This document shows, piece after piece, positions 42,763 through 55,630 of a DNA stretch of 64,000 bases. The translations under genes and the position numbers were made by a program. The stretch's first letter is position 1. The number at the start of each line of letters is the position of its first letter. The stretch spans positions 51,036,235 to 51,100,234 of the forward strand of contig CM058231.1 in assembly GCA_030180135.1 (NCBI GenBank). Direction: 5' to 3'. This DNA comes from Orychophragmus violaceus. Taxonomy: Eukaryota > Streptophyta > Magnoliopsida > Brassicales > Brassicaceae. The notes beneath the pieces are model-generated. The model worked only from the letters and a program-made list of their open reading frames with translations. It ran no database searches and had not been told where the DNA came from.

Positions 42763-45700
42763 ATGACTACTACAAGCACACAAAACACATTCTCGATCCG
42801 GTCTGTTCTCGAGAAGGAGAAGCTGACTGGAACGAACTTCCTGACATGGTCAAGGAACTTGAGGCTGGTCCTCAAGCAGGAGAAGAAGGATTATGTCCTT
42901 CGAGATCCCCTCCCCGAGAGGCCTCTTGCCAATGCTGCCAGGACTCTGCACAATGCTTGGGAAAAGCATTCGTCAGATGAAAATGATGTTTATTGCCTGA
43001 TGTTGGTGACAATGACTCCAGAGCTGCAAAAGCAGTTCGAAAGTGTATTGTCTCCAATCGAGATCATGGCAAGCCTGAAATCGCTTTTTCAGGAGCAGGC
43101 TAGGACCGAGAGGTTCCAGACAGTTAAGAACCTCTTGGACTGTAAGTTGGCTGCGAATGCGGCAGTGAGTCCTCATGTGTTGAAGATGATGGGTTATCTC
43201 GATCATCTTCACAAACTCGACTGCCCAATCAGCCAGGAACTTGCCTGCGACATCATTCTGCAGTCTTTACCTGCAAGCTATGATCAGTTCATTCTGAACT
43301 TTAACATGCATGGCTTGAGTAAGACACTGCCTGAGCTTCACGGAATGCTCAAGACTGCAGAGCCCAACTTGAAGAAAACCGCCAAGGACCCCAATGTACT
43401 TATGGTACAAAAGGGCAAGGGGTTTAAGAAGTCTTCTGCTAAGGATAAGGGAAAGGCCAAGGGTGTCCAAGTCGAGGACAAGGACACGCCAAAGCCCAAG
43501 CCCAAGTCCAAGGCTGGGCCTACTGACATGTGCAGGTTCTGCAAAGAACTGGGGCATTGGAGAAGAGATTGCAAGAAATTCCAGGAAGGTCTAAAGGAAT
43601 TAAAGAAGAAGACTTTCGAGACTTCTTCATCAGGTATTTTTGTTATAGAAGTTAATACAACTACTTCTGATAATACCTCATGGGTCATGGATACTGGTTG
43701 TGGGGCTCATATTTGTACTAATATGCAGGCACTCAGCAACAGTAGAAGGCTGAAGCAAGGACAAGTGGAACTACGAGTTGGGAATGGAGCGAAAGTTTCA
43801 GCACTAGCTGTAGGAACTTACTTGTTGTCTTTACCTTCGGGATTGATTTTAGAACTTAATAATTGTTATTTTGTACCTGCTATAAGCAGAAATATTATTT
43901 CAATTTCTTTGTTGGATTTGGAAGGTTATGATTTTTCAGTTAAGAATAAATTATGTTCCTTCAATCGCAACAATTTGTTCTATGGTTCTGCCCCTCTTAC
44001 GAATGGGCTTTACATACTCGATCAATCTGCGCCAATTTATAACATTAATACAAAACGGTTTAAACCTAATGAGGAAAACCGAACGTTTCTATGGCATTGT
44101 CGTTTAGGGCACATCAGCGAGAAACGCATCAAGAGGCTCCATTCGAATGGACTTCTTGGCTCATTTGACTTTGAGTCATGTGAAAAATGCGAAACCTGCA
44201 TGATGGGCAAAATGACACGGGCCCCCTTTAATAAACCTAACGAGAGGGCCAGTGACTTATTGGGCCTGATACACACTGATGTGTGTGGCCCAATGTCCAC
44301 TAATGCAAGAGGAAACTATCAGTACTTCATTACCTTTACTGATGATTTCAGTAGGTATGGATATGTTTATTTGATGAAACATAAGTCTGAATCTTTTGAG
44401 AAGTTCAGAGAATTCCAAAATGAAGTACAGAACCAACTTGGCAAAAGCATTAAGGCTCTTCGGTCCGACCGAGGAGGAGAATACTTAAGCCAAGAATTCA
44501 GTGATCATCTGAGAGAGTGTGGGATCGTATCCCAACTCACTCCTCCTGGAACACCTCAATGGAATGGTGTGTCTGAGAGGAGAAATCGGACCTTATTGGA
44601 TATGGTTCGATCTATGATGAGTCACACAGACCTTCCAATATCCCTTTGGGGATATGCTCTGCTAACAGCAGTGTTCACTCTAAACAGAGCGCCATCAAAA
44701 GCAGTAGCAAAGACACCATATGAATTATGGACTGGAGTGGCTCCAGTGCTGTCTTATCTAAGAATTTGGGGTTGTGAAGCCTATGTAAAGAGATTAATCT
44801 CAGATAAGCTTACACCAAAATCTGATAAATGCTACTTCATTGGTTATCCACGGGAAACCAAGGCTTATTACTTCTATCTACGTTCCGAGAACAAGATCTT
44901 TGTTGCCCGGGATTGTAACTTTCTTGAGAGAGAGTTTCTCTCTAAGAAAGACAGTGGGAGTAAGGTACTGCTTGAAGAAATTCAAGATGAACAGGATACT
45001 GCTCAACCTAATGAGGAAGAGCAGCAGGAGGATCTACAAGAAATTGTAGAGCCTGAACCTGTAGTACCTGAAGTTCGAAGATCCGGGAGGATCCGTCACG
45101 AACCCGAGAGATATCAGGGATTCCTCGTGACTGACTGTCATGATCTTTTGATCATTGATGGTGATGAACCATCGAACTTCAATCAAGCCATGATGGGCCC
45201 AGATTCCTCTAAGTGGCGCAAGGCCACTGATTCCGAAATGGACTCCATGTCGGTCAACCAAGTATTTTCGTTGGTTGACTTACCCGCTGGTGTAAAAGCC
45301 ATCGAGTGCAAATGGATCTTCAAGAAGAAGATTGACGTGGATGGAAATGTCCAGATTTATAAAGCCAGGTTGGTGGCAAAAGGTTTCAGACAAGTTCACG
45401 GAGTGGACTACGATGAAACCTATTCACCGGTGGCTATGATGAAATCTATTCGGATTCTACTAGCAACTGCAGCTTTTCATGATTATGAAATTTGGCAGAT
45501 GGACGTGAAAACCGCCTTCCTGAATGGTATTCTGGAAGAGGATGTGTATATGACGCAACCTGACGGTTACATAGATCCAAAGAATGCTGGGAAAGTATGC
45601 AAGCTTCATAAATCCATTTATGGATTGAAGCAAGCATCGAGGAGCTGGAATCTTCGTTTTGATGAAGCGATCAAGCAATTTGACTTCATTAGAAACGAAG

Positions 45701-46741
45701 AAGAACAATGCGTGTATAAGAAATCTAGTGGGAGCAAGATTGTATTTCTTATTCTGTATGTCGATGACATACTGCTTCTCGGAAACGACGTTCCAATGCT
45801 GAAGTCTGTAAAAGACTGGCTTGGAAGTTGTTTTTCCATGAAAGACATGGGTGAAGCCGCATACGTTCTTGGAATTAGGATCTATCGGGATAGACCTAAG
45901 AGGCTGATAGGCTTGTGTCAAGACTCATACATTGACAAAGTCCTACAAAGATTCAGCATGAAAGATTCCAAGAAGGGCTTCACGCCAATGGTACATGGCA
46001 CAACGCTAAGCAAGAAGCAGAGCCCTACGTCGGCTGCTGAGCTTGAGCGCATGAAGAATATTCCTTATGCATCTGCAATAGGATCTGTCATGTATGCCAT
46101 GATCTGTACTCGTCCTGATGTTGCTTATGCATTGAGCATGACGAGTAGATACCAGTCAAATCCAGGTGAAAAACCATTGGATTGCCGTAAAGAATATCTT
46201 GAAGTATCTAAGACATACTAAGGATAAATTCTTGGTGTACGGTGGAAGTGATGTGCTTAAAGTCAGTGGATTCACGGACGCAAGTTTCCAGACAGACACA
46301 GATGATTTCCGGTCACAGTCCGGTTATGTCTTTTGTCTGAATGGCGGTGCAGTAAGTTGGAGAAGCTCCAAGCAGGACACCGTTGCTGATTCCACTACAG
46401 AAGCTGAATATATCGCCGCCTCGGAAGCAGCGAAGGAAGCTGTTTGGATACGAAAGTTCATTATGGAACTAGGTGTGATACCAGATGCGGCTGAGCCTCT
46501 GGCACTGTTTTGTGACAACAATGGTGCTATAGCTCAGGCAAAGGAACCAAGATCACACCAGAAATCCAAGCATGTTCAAAGAAGATATCACTTGATACGT
46601 GACATCATTAATAGAAAGGAAGTCAAGATCAGCCGAGTTCCGACAGATGATAATGTCGCTGATCCGTTGACAAAGCCACTCCCAAGGCCTAAGCTCGAGT
46701 TTCTGACTGAAGCTGTAGGCATTAGAAACATTGAAATGTAA
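42763..46741 (+). pseudogene. Ty1/copia Gag-Pol of copy 3, single frameshift
   Basis: The frame from 42763 encodes Gag, zinc knuckle (CRFCKELGHWRRDC), protease (DTGCGAH), integrase and RT (YVDDILL), then shifts at a five-A run (46169-46173; four As in copies 1 and 2) and stops at 46221. The rest, RNase H onward through ADPLTKPL, is open in the next frame from 46166 to 46741. No other break is seen. Differences from copy 2 are scattered (for example VEDKDTP for VVDSDTP, CETC for CESC). A programmed shift is unlikely because the sister copies have no such shift. Confidence 0.93.
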
Positions 46742-47595
46742 TCTAAATTTGAGTGGGAGTTTTGTGAGCTTTATTTTAGTTATTTGATATGTTCTTGTAA
46801 AACATTATTTATGTTTTAATGAAATTATTATTTCAAGATTATTTTAACTGTGATGAAATAATCGTTCCAAAATGATATGAACCATTTTATAGGTCATCGA
46901 AGTAAATGATTTGATCTTGAGTCATCGAAGTCATTTAGCTTGATCATGAGATCCTATATTTGATAAATGTTTTATATCATCATGTCCCTAGTCGAAGGTT
47001 GTTGAAACTGGAACACCAACAACCGTGTGAGACTGGATTGGTACGTGACTTATGACAAAGTCTCAGTGTGTCATAGATGCACGGCATCAAAGTCAGTACA
47101 TAGGTGTATGTTGGGAACATACGACCGGACAAGACCCGCTAATAAGAACTCTTCAGGATATTTATATCTGTGTCATAAGAGATTCTTACTACGACTATAG
47201 AGTATAGTCCTTAGACCTGAGTTCGCATGCATGTGACTGCATATGGACTGATGCACTTTGATCATTGTCTAACGCTATCGTTCTGCGATAGCTATAAGGA
47301 CCTTGTTTGGGTACATCATGAAATGAGTAGTTTACAGTGATGGAACAAGATGGGATTTGTCCCTCCAATATAAATGGAGTGAATATCTCTAGGCCAATCG
47401 GAGATTTGAATACTGGAAAACGCATGGCCATGCTCAAACGGACTTTCCCGAGTCGTTTGGATTGTCAGTATCAAATCAGAGTCCGATGAACAAGATTAGG
47501 CTTTATAAGGATGACACTAATCTTGCCTTATGACTAATCGAGATATTGAGACGAAAGGGATTATGAATACAGAGATTCCAGTTCAAGTGGGAGAT
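46742..47595 (+). other. Post-pol module of copia copy 3
   Basis: Starts with GAGTGGGAG at 46751-46759, just after the stop, and ends with AAGTGGGAGAT at 47585-47595, abutting the LTR. No sense ORF. It contains a perfect hairpin, GCTATCG-ttctg-CGATAGC, at 47274-47292. Confidence 0.87.
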
Positions 47596-48223
47596 TGTTG
47601 GAATTGTGTCCAGCAATCTCTGTACTGTCTCTATAACGTAAGAGTATGTCAGTGATCAGACATAAGTCATACAATACTGGGGGTCATGATGGCTTGCTAG
47701 AGTCCGCTCATGATCTATAAGTCTCGGACTTATTGCTTTTATTGTATGATCCCATATGGGTCACACGCTTAAGCTAGCAGGAAATAAAGTAGGAACGGCT
47801 TAGCAGAAGTACGACAAAAGTGCTAGGCATTTGTCGTACTAAGAGAGAAAGATTAATGGGTCTGATTAAATGGGATTTAATCAGATTGGGCCCAAAAGCC
47901 CAAAAGGGAAAGAGAAGGCTTTTAATGACTAAAAGCCAACTCTCTTCCTCCCAACCCTAGTACTCAGCCGCGCCTCTCTCTCTCTTCTGCGCCCCATCTC
48001 CTCGTGGTCTAGCAACCAGTTTCCTGTGATTGCGTGTGTGAGCCTTTGGAGGATTCATCCCTTGGTGTATCTCCCTGATCTCTGACCTGTTCATCAATTC
48101 CGCTGCAACAAACAGGTAAAAGGTGAGATCATAATGTTTCTAAATAAGAACACCTAGATCTAATGCATGTTTAGGTTGATATCAATATGAGAATTGAATC
48201 AGGATCAACCGAAACTTCCAACA
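47596..48223 (+). repeat. 3' LTR of copia copy 3
   Basis: 628 bp, apparently identical to 40436-41063. Confidence 0.95.
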
Positions 48224-48228
48224 ATTTC
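48224..48228. repeat. Right target-site duplication of copia copy 3
   Basis: atttc, matching 40431-40435. Confidence 0.92.
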
Positions 48229-48844
48229 GTTGTGTGATGGTCTAGCCAAGAGCTTGGTGTCCAAAATTACGTGAGTAAGGCAGGTAATTATGTTGATGGA
48301 CTTGCAGTGCTTGACATCAACAATTACATGATCTAAGAGATTGATTTGCTGATCCTTTTGGAGTTTAGTTTCCTCAACTAAAATATCAAGTAACATTGAT
48401 CTCTTGCCCAATCTTGTCTACTGTCAAGACTTGTTTCGTTGTTGGATAGCCTTGGAGTCCTTGGTATCCACTACTACATGAGTAAGGCAGGTGATCATTG
48501 ATAGATTTGTAGTGCGACTGTCAATGATCACAAGACTAAAGAGATTGGTTTACTTGACTGGGCTATCAGAAGTTCTGGGCTCAGAGACGTCAGAGTAGAT
48601 GAGACATGGATTGTCTTATCTGCGACCAAGAGTTGTACTGGGTACAATTAGCAATGATTTTCTTACCTAGATAACTAAATTTTGGGTGATGGCGAGTCGT
48701 CCACTCAAATAATAGTGAAGTATGGATCTTGGATCATTATATTTATAGAGGAAACATTGTTTAAATATAATGCGAGTTTTCTTATTAGATAAGACTTCTC
48801 ATGGAATACATTACTAAATCTTTGTTTTTCTTGGATTTTAGCTT
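48229..48844 (+). other. Leader of element E, second part, with internal duplication
   Basis: A segment beginning ACTGTCAAGACT (40419 before the insertion) and resuming at 48229 is repeated in diverged form from about 48420 (TGAGTAAGGCAGGT occurs near 48271 and 48479), a period of about 205 bp. The last 150 bp align with the end of the copy 3 leader. Confidence 0.7.
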
Positions 48845-51110
48845 ATGTCTAAGACTACTTTCTCATTGCGATCCGTCCTTGAGAAGGACAAGTTAAATGG
48901 ATCAAATTTCCCGGATTAGTATCGGAATTTGAGATTAATCCTCAAGCAGGAGAGCAAGGACTATGTCCTTGAGAAAGCTCTTCCAGAAATGCTTGGGACC
49001 AATCGCTCGAATGCAGTATATGATGCTTGGAATAGGCATTATATTGATGTGGTAGATGTAAGTGGTCTGATGTTGGCTACCATGGTATCGGACTTGAAGA
49101 GTCAATACGAGAACATGGAGTCGCCAATAGAGATGATCACCAGCCTGAAACTGAAGTTTCAGGATCTAGCACGAGTTGAGAGATTCCATATGGTGAAGTC
49201 TCTCACTGGGTGCAAGCTACCAGAGGATGCTCCAGTAAGCCTCATGTCATTAAACTGATGGGTTACATTGATAACCTGGGGAAACTGGATTATCCTGTCA
49301 GCTTGGAGTTGGCTACTGTCATCATTCTGCAGTCACTGCCGTCAAGTTATGATAAGTTCATTAAGAACTATATCAAGAAAGGCTTGACGAAGACGTTGAC
49401 TGAGTTGCATGGCATGCTCAAGACAGCAGAGCAAAACATCAAAAAGGGTAAAAGATTTGAGAAATCTTGTATAGACAAGGGTGAAGGCAAGGCCGTTCAG
49501 ATTTGGAATCGGGATAAGCCTGTGTCATCTTTTAAGCCCAAGTCAGGCCCATCTGATAAATGCTGCTACTGTAAAGAGTTTGGGCATTGGAAGAGAAATT
49601 GCATTAAATTCTTGGAAGATTCACAAGAGATGGAGAAGATGTATGGTACTCCTTCTTCAGGTATTGTGTTATTATTTCAAGTTCTACGTGAGTATTGGAT
49701 ACTAGTTGTGATACTGATATTTTTGAAATATGCAGGACCTAAGCGACAGTAGAACGTTGAAGAAAGGACAAGTGGAACTGCGTGTCTGGTGTGAAGCAAT
49801 GGTTGCTGCATGAGCCGTAGGGATTCTCCACTTGTAGGAGCCTTTCATACTTGGTTTTAGAAATTAAGTAATTGCTACTATGTATCTGCCTTGTGCAGAG
49901 ATGTCTTTCATTTTCTTATCAGAATTTGGATGTTTTCATTTTGATAAAAGACAAGTTTTGTTCTTTAGATCTTAATGATATATTATATGGTAGCACCCCG
50001 TTTAGAATGGGTTTTATATCTTAAACCAATGTACGATTGTACATATAACATAAATACCAAACGGTTTAAGTCTGATGACTTGAACTCATTTTTTTTTCCT
50101 TAGCACAGTCGTTTTGACCACATAGAGTGAAGCGGATTCAGAAGTTCCATTGTTTTTGGACTCATTTTATTATTAATCTTATGAGATATGAATTATGCTT
50201 CCTGGGCCAAATGACTAAGGCCTTTTAGCAGAGCTAAAGAAAAGAGCCCGAGGCTTATTGGGCCTTGCATGTACTAGTGTATGTGGCCCAATGAGCATTA
50301 GTGCCAAAGGAAATCTTCAGTACTTCATTACCTTATTGATGGCATCAATAAGTATGGCTGTGTTCTTTTGATGAGACACGAGCAGGAATCCCTTGAGGAG
50401 TTCCAAGATGAAGTATAGAACCGATTTGACATAAGTATTGAGATCCTCGATTAGATCGCGGAGGAAAATACTTGAGTCAAGAATTGTGTGATCATCTAGG
50501 TGAGTGTGAAGTCATATCACAAGTCTTTTCTCCTGGAAAACCTAAATGGTGTTTCTGAGAGAACGAATCGGATCTTATTAGATATGCTCCGATTAGTGAT
50601 GAGTCACAGGAATCTTCCATAATCCTTTAAGAATACGCTCTAAAATGTCTGTGTTTGCGCAGAAAAGGGTTTCAATCAGAATCAATTGAAAGATACCACC
50701 TTGGATGTGGACTAGAAGTTTTTCAAGTAAGTTGTTTCTGATAATTTGGGGATGATAGCTGATAAGCTTGAACCCAAATCTGATAAGTTCTACCTCGCTG
50801 GTTGTCCTAGGGAAACCGAGGCTTACTACTTTTATAACCAATATGAGAACAAAGTTTTGTTGTCAGGAACTGTGTCTTTTGAGAAAGATCGTACTTTCCA
50901 AAAGGAACAGTGGGAGTAAAAGTACACATCGAAGAAATTCGATAAACACAGGAGGCTGCTCAACCTGTTGAGGGAAAGCAGCAGTGAGATCTACAAAGTG
51001 CTGTAGGAACTACACCTGCGGAGCCTGAAATTCGCAGATCCGAAAGGATCCGTCACTAACTCGAGAGTGATTTCTCGTAGCCGATTGTTGTGATCTTTTG
51101 ATCATTGAAA
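48845..51110 (+). pseudogene. Decayed Gag-protease-integrase of element E
   Basis: ATG at 48845 opens a Gag similar to copies 1-3 (FSLRSVLEKDKLNGSNF), with an in-frame TAG at about 48917 where a Trp would be expected. A frameshift follows near 49240. The zinc knuckle CCYCKEFGHWKRNC is intact in the second frame (to 49752). The protease is barely recognisable. Integrase fragments (GNLQYFIT near 50310; GECEVISQ near 50500) survive with many stops. The sequence ends before RT at the junction with LTR D. Confidence 0.85.
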
Positions 51111-51136
51111 AAGTGACGAGCATGCGAAATTCAAAG

Positions 51137-54100
51137 AATATACGGTGTATTACAAAACATTTAGCGGGTTATCCGAAAAAAATCCGAAACCGAAAATAAA
51201 GTCAAAATGCTTACAAACCCTAGTCAAAATCCAACCCGAGACTACTCCGAGTGTCCTATGCGTCCGCCGAGCTATGCCAAACCTGGAAACACAAAAGAGT
51301 CTAATGAGTAATCTAAGATTACCCAGTGAGACGGCTCCCAATTAAAGGCTGCTAACAATCTAATAATTCCGCCCAAACCCAAAATAACAATCAAGTATAA
51401 TAGATGATCACGTGCTACCAACACGTGATGAGCTCCACAACACACAAGCATTCAAATAACAACACAATCATCAAAGAAGGGAATCGAGAACACTGCGGCA
51501 CATGCTCTTGGTTAGACTCGATCTATCTATCGCGGCACTACACAACTTCACACCATCTGGGCCCACTTTGCGAACTCGGTGACTTCCACGGGAACAATTA
51601 GTTGCTGCCACGGTAGGTAAAACCTCCCACGACTCCTAGACGATAACACGAAGTCCAACGGCTAGGACACCGTTCTCCGTCCATCGATATGTGGTGACTC
51701 GAGTTACCCCCGGTAACCCGAGTTTCCTTGCAGTCCGGCCCTAGGACGCGACCCCGTATTCTCCGGACCACACACCTACAGATGTCACTCCATAGGTTAA
51801 CACCTGCCAGAAAAACTACCAAAGGTACGTGAACTGACCAGGTTCTCAACTCCCGAGGATCCAATTGGGCAGGAAGTACCGGAACGCCATCTCTAGACTT
51901 GCGGGATCTAACGCACCCTATAGAGTCCTAATAACACCAATGTAAACAAGCAGACTCACTGGGACTCTATCACACAAGACCGACAAGGTCATATAGAAAC
52001 ACTATCTTAAATCCCCAATCCATCCCGCAAGTCCTATCACCAACTTCCACATCACCCAAACTTACTCGGTCCTGCACCAGAGTAAGTATCTACCAGTACA
52101 GTCTACTCGGCCCAACACCGAAGTAGATAAACAATCAAGCAATCAACAGTCTACTTGGCCCAACACCGAAGTAGATACACAATCACACAAACAATCAATC
52201 ACAACACCACACAAACAATTATTTAGGTTTATTAGTCTTTTAATATTTCCTTAACATTTACTCATTCAATCCGCTACCTTGGGATTAATGGATTACTAAT
52301 CCCGTAGACGGCTCATCAATCACACCACTTATCTTACTTATCCCTTCCTAAATATCTTTCAATACGTTATCGATCTATCGGTTTAAAGTTAGTAAGATTA
52401 CTAACTCCCCGACATCTCATTATTCATTAACTTTCATTCATTAATCCATCCCGTTATTATATTCTAAGTGGGTTATGTCATTTAACCGTATTTTAATCAA
52501 CTCATTATTTCCCGTATATAGATTCCTTTAGATACGTTCTTAAATACTTATATATGCATATACGTCCTAACATGCCATTCTATATGTATGCATCACCCAA
52601 TCAAGCAATCAACAAACTATCAATGATTACGGATATAAGCTAACTAGCATGCATCTCTTAACCTAACTGTTTAATTAATTAACCGAGTTATTAATCAACC
52701 TAGCCTTCTAACCAATTCAATCAATCGGGTATGCAACCTAAACCACGGTTTATCAATTACGGATCTATATAATTCTAAATAAATGCAACACACAATTTAG
52801 CCGACTCACAGTGTTTTTATGATGACGACGGATGGATGGATTGACGGAACCCCCGAGACCCGAACTAAACCCGCTGCTACCCCGAACCCTTCCACGAACC
52901 TCCACTGCTTTGACCCGACCTTGACCCACACTTGACCGTACCGTTGACTGAATGATTCCGATGGAGCCTCCGGAACATCCTCATCTTCTCTCCTCCTTTT
53001 CTCTCTCCTCTGGTTCTCTCTCTCTCCTCCAGTTCTCTTTCTCTATGGTTCTCTCTTTCTTTCTCTTCCGGTTCTCTCTTTCCTCCAGTCCTCTCTCTCT
53101 CTCTCTCTCCTCCGGTTCTATCCTCCGGTTCTCTTTCTCTCCGGTTCTCTCTTTCTTTCTCTTCTGGTTCTCTCTCTTCTCCGGTTTTCCCTCTATTCTT
53201 CTTCTTCACGCCTCCCTCTCTTCTTCTTCCTCTCCTCTCTCTTTTTCTTCCTCCTCCGGTCTTCTTCTTTTCTCCCTCTTCTTCTCCTCCGGTTCTCTCC
53301 TCCTTTGCTTTCTCCTCTTCGGTCTTCCTCCATCTCTCTCTCTCTTCCTCTTCTTCATGCTTCTTCTTCTTATGCTTCTCTTCTTCTCTCTCTCTTCTCC
53401 TTCTTCACGCTTCATCTTCTTTCTTTCTTCTTCCTCCTCAAGCTTCATCTTCTCTCTCTCCTTCACGCTTCTCTTCTCTCCATCTTCTTCTTCTTCAAGC
53501 TTCACGCATCTCCTCTCTCCATTTTCTTCTTCTTCAAGCTTCACGCCTCTATCTCTCTCCTTCTTCTTCTTCTCTAGCTCTGACTTCTTCTTCTTCTCCG
53601 GCTTCTTCTTCTCTTGCTCCGGCTTCTTCTTCTTCTTCTTCTTCTTCTTCCCTTCTCCCTCTCTTCTTTCTCTCTTCTTTACCTCTCTTTTTTCTTTCTT
53701 TGTTGGTGTGAAGAAAATAAGTGACCCAAGGCCTCCTTATATAGCTAAAGTGGTGTGATCTCCACCTTCCACTTGTCTCCTCTTCTTCTCCATCTTATGC
53801 CACGACCTTCTAACCAAAATCCATCCAAAAACAATGCATTTTATCAACTACCATCCACTTGTAGCCTCCTATTTGAAACCCTTGGATTGATGACAACTCA
53901 CATACTTAGATTCATGCACCTAAAATACCATAAAGCCTCTTAATTTCTTGGACCAGATTTCGTGGCCCATTCTTCATACTGGGCTGGATTTAGGTCCAAA
54001 ATAACCTTAGTAATCAGCCCCAATCACCCTGGTCTAAGCCCAAACTTCCTTGAATTTATTTTGAATATTTAGCCACTAATTATGCCTTAATGGTCAAAAT

Positions 54101-54639
54101 TTTATAACTTGATCTAGGCATCAAATCTTTCTGAATCCTTTGAACCATAGCTTCTACATATTCTAAAGGATCTGTGGTCAAAATTGCATAATTTTATTGG
54201 ACTTTAGAGGGTCCTCTCGCTTGCCCAAACATTGTATCAGTTTCTCGAAAAAACTGGTTTTACGTTTAATATTTTAAAAACTCCTTAGCTGCTTCTATAA
54301 ATCCACCAAGCCTCATTTTCAGATTTTAGACAATCTTAGATGAATTTAGCAGTTTGAATCACCTCATTTGGATACCCGTAGCTCCGGTTATGGATTTTAC
54401 AAGTTTTGTCGGTTCTATCGGTTTCCTTTCGTGATAGTCCCAAAAACTAGTTAAATCTCTGTTTCTTCCACGTCTGGTCTTCTAAATGTTCTTTATGGCT
54501 AAAAAGAAGAACATTTGGTCCGTCTCCGCTTCCGGCTAGCATTTTGGTAAAATTACCAAAATGCCCCTCATCTCTTGGAATTTAAAGAAATGCCCCTCGT
54601 TGACTTCCCGTTGACCATTTCTTGGAACAAGATATTATA
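51137..54639 (-). mobile_element. LTR D of T (5' LTR)
   Basis: It matches LTR A from about 19470 to its U3 end and carries the outer boundary, ending GATATTATA (C to T in the expected GATATTACA) before gagac. It lacks the first roughly 310 bp of A. The (CTT)n part is very short (about 53620-53650). The TATA box is at 53736-53745. Confidence 0.86.
52979..53700 (-). repeat. Polypyrimidine tract, LTR D
   Basis: CT-rich with repeated CTCTCCGGTT units, but only a short (CTT)n run, unlike LTRs A and B. Confidence 0.9.
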
Positions 54640-54644
54640 GAGAC
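54640..54644. repeat. Right target-site duplication of composite T
   Basis: gagac, matching 19156-19160. Confidence 0.9.
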
Positions 54645-54811
54645 TCTCTACTTGTTTAAGATTTGGTAACAAAAGCCAAAGATTGATCAATCACTTAGTA
54701 AAAGCTAAGATGAAGGCATTTAAAAGGCTGAAGTTAAGTCAACATCAGAATCATAAGGAGTTATAAGCCTAGGGATGAATAAAGAGAAGACAAAGGCGCC
54801 TATTAAAAAAA

Positions 54812-54998
54812 GATAAGCATGTGCATTATCATTGCCAAAGGATAAGCCTGTGCAAAAGTGGTGCCAAAGATAAGCCTGTGCAAAAATGGTGTCAAAGATG
54901 TGCATGTGCAAAAGTGGTACCAAAGATCAGCCTGTGCAAAAGTGGTGCCGAATCAGAATGTGCAAAACTGGTGCTAAAGATAATGTGCAAGAATGGCG
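54812..54998 (+). repeat. 28-bp tandem repeats in H 5' LTR
   Basis: Units of GATAAGCCTGTGCAAAAGTG followed by GTGCCAAA, imperfect. The same array is in the 3' LTR at 58018-58202. Confidence 0.88.
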
Positions 54999-55262
54999 CA
55001 TTCTGATAAGTGTGAAAAATCAGTGCCAAATGTCTGTTTTGATCCGTGAAGAGATCCGAAGAAGGATCACGTGTGTTGACCAACATAACTTTTCTCTATC
55101 TACCTTGAACAGATGCCCATGACCTGTCCCTTTCTTTCTTGGACAGAACAACATTTTGTCTCTTATTAATTCAAATTCAAAGGGTTTAATATCCCACCCC
55201 CCCCCCCCAAAACCATATTTTTAATTCGTGAGTGTTCTAGGACATCCTCCATTTGTCTTCTC

Positions 55263-55270
55263 TATATATA
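55263..55270 (+). promoter_or_regulatory. Putative TATA box of H LTR
   Basis: TATATATA, with a matching box near 58463 in the 3' LTR. Confidence 0.5.
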
Positions 55271-55630
55271 GAGGTGTACCCATTGTTGTAATACAACACA
55301 TCAGAAATATAGAAACATTTGATACACAAAAACTTGTTTAAGTCTTTTCTCTCTACCGATACTTCTTTATCGATTCTGATTTGTTTCTCATTTGTTTCAT
55401 CTCTTTGGACACAATGTTATATGGTAAGAGCCACGTTTAGGTTGCTAAGGCAGCCTAATATCATGCTTTGATAACTCCTCCATAGTTAATCCAAGTATGA
55501 GAACAATTTGTTCATGTTAAGCTCTTACATTCTCTCTTCTTAAGGATAACACTTAAGTACTTACTGATTATGTCCATTCTCATGAGTACTCTCTTAATGA
55601 GTTGTTTAGCTCCTGGATAAAATTTCATAT

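Larger units (their letters stand above)
40436..48223 (+). mobile_element. Full-length Ty1/copia element, copy 3 (7788 bp, one frameshift)
   Basis: 628-bp LTRs at 40436-41063 and 47596-48223 look identical, flanked by atttc. It is the same family as copies 1 and 2, in the opposite orientation. The protein differs from copy 2 at fewer than ten positions I can see, but the GC-rich leader block is largely different. One extra A at 46169-46173 shifts the frame near the RNase H boundary, so it is probably no longer autonomous. Confidence 0.96.
38771..51136 (+). mobile_element. Element E: decayed, 3'-truncated Ty1/copia element
   Basis: E has a 5' LTR (38771-39469), tRNA-Met primer site, long leader, decayed gag-protease-integrase and then a breakpoint at about 51136 against LTR D. 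RT, RNase H and the 3' LTR are lost, so no right target duplication exists. Copia copy 3 is inserted in the leader. E's Gag is clearly related to copies 1-3 but diverged, marking an older relative. Confidence 0.88.
19161..54639 (-). mobile_element. Composite T: 35.5-kb recombined gypsy-type element with nested insertions
   Basis: Its outer ends are TGTAACGCCC on the left and GATATTATA on the right, flanked by gagac. It contains four LTR copies: A 19161-23001, B 31871-34599, C 36440-38770, D 51137-54639. Two short internal segments lie after A and B, plus an unassigned piece at 35646-36439. Polypurine tracts beside A and B and minus-strand TATA boxes show minus orientation. No pol domain survives. 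Copia copy 2, element E and copia copy 3 are inserted inside. The outer duplication shows that the present ends descend from a single integration; the inner LTR arrangement implies later recombination. Confidence 0.85.

Noticed and set aside
46166..46221. Programmed frameshift in copia copy 3
   Set aside because: Copies 1 and 2 read through in one frame; the extra A in a homopolymer is a simple mutation or, less likely, a sequencing error.
54821..55122. Cys-rich small ORFs in the H LTR resembling secreted peptides
   Set aside because: They come from the 28-bp tandem repeats, whose period is not a multiple of three; no signal peptide.
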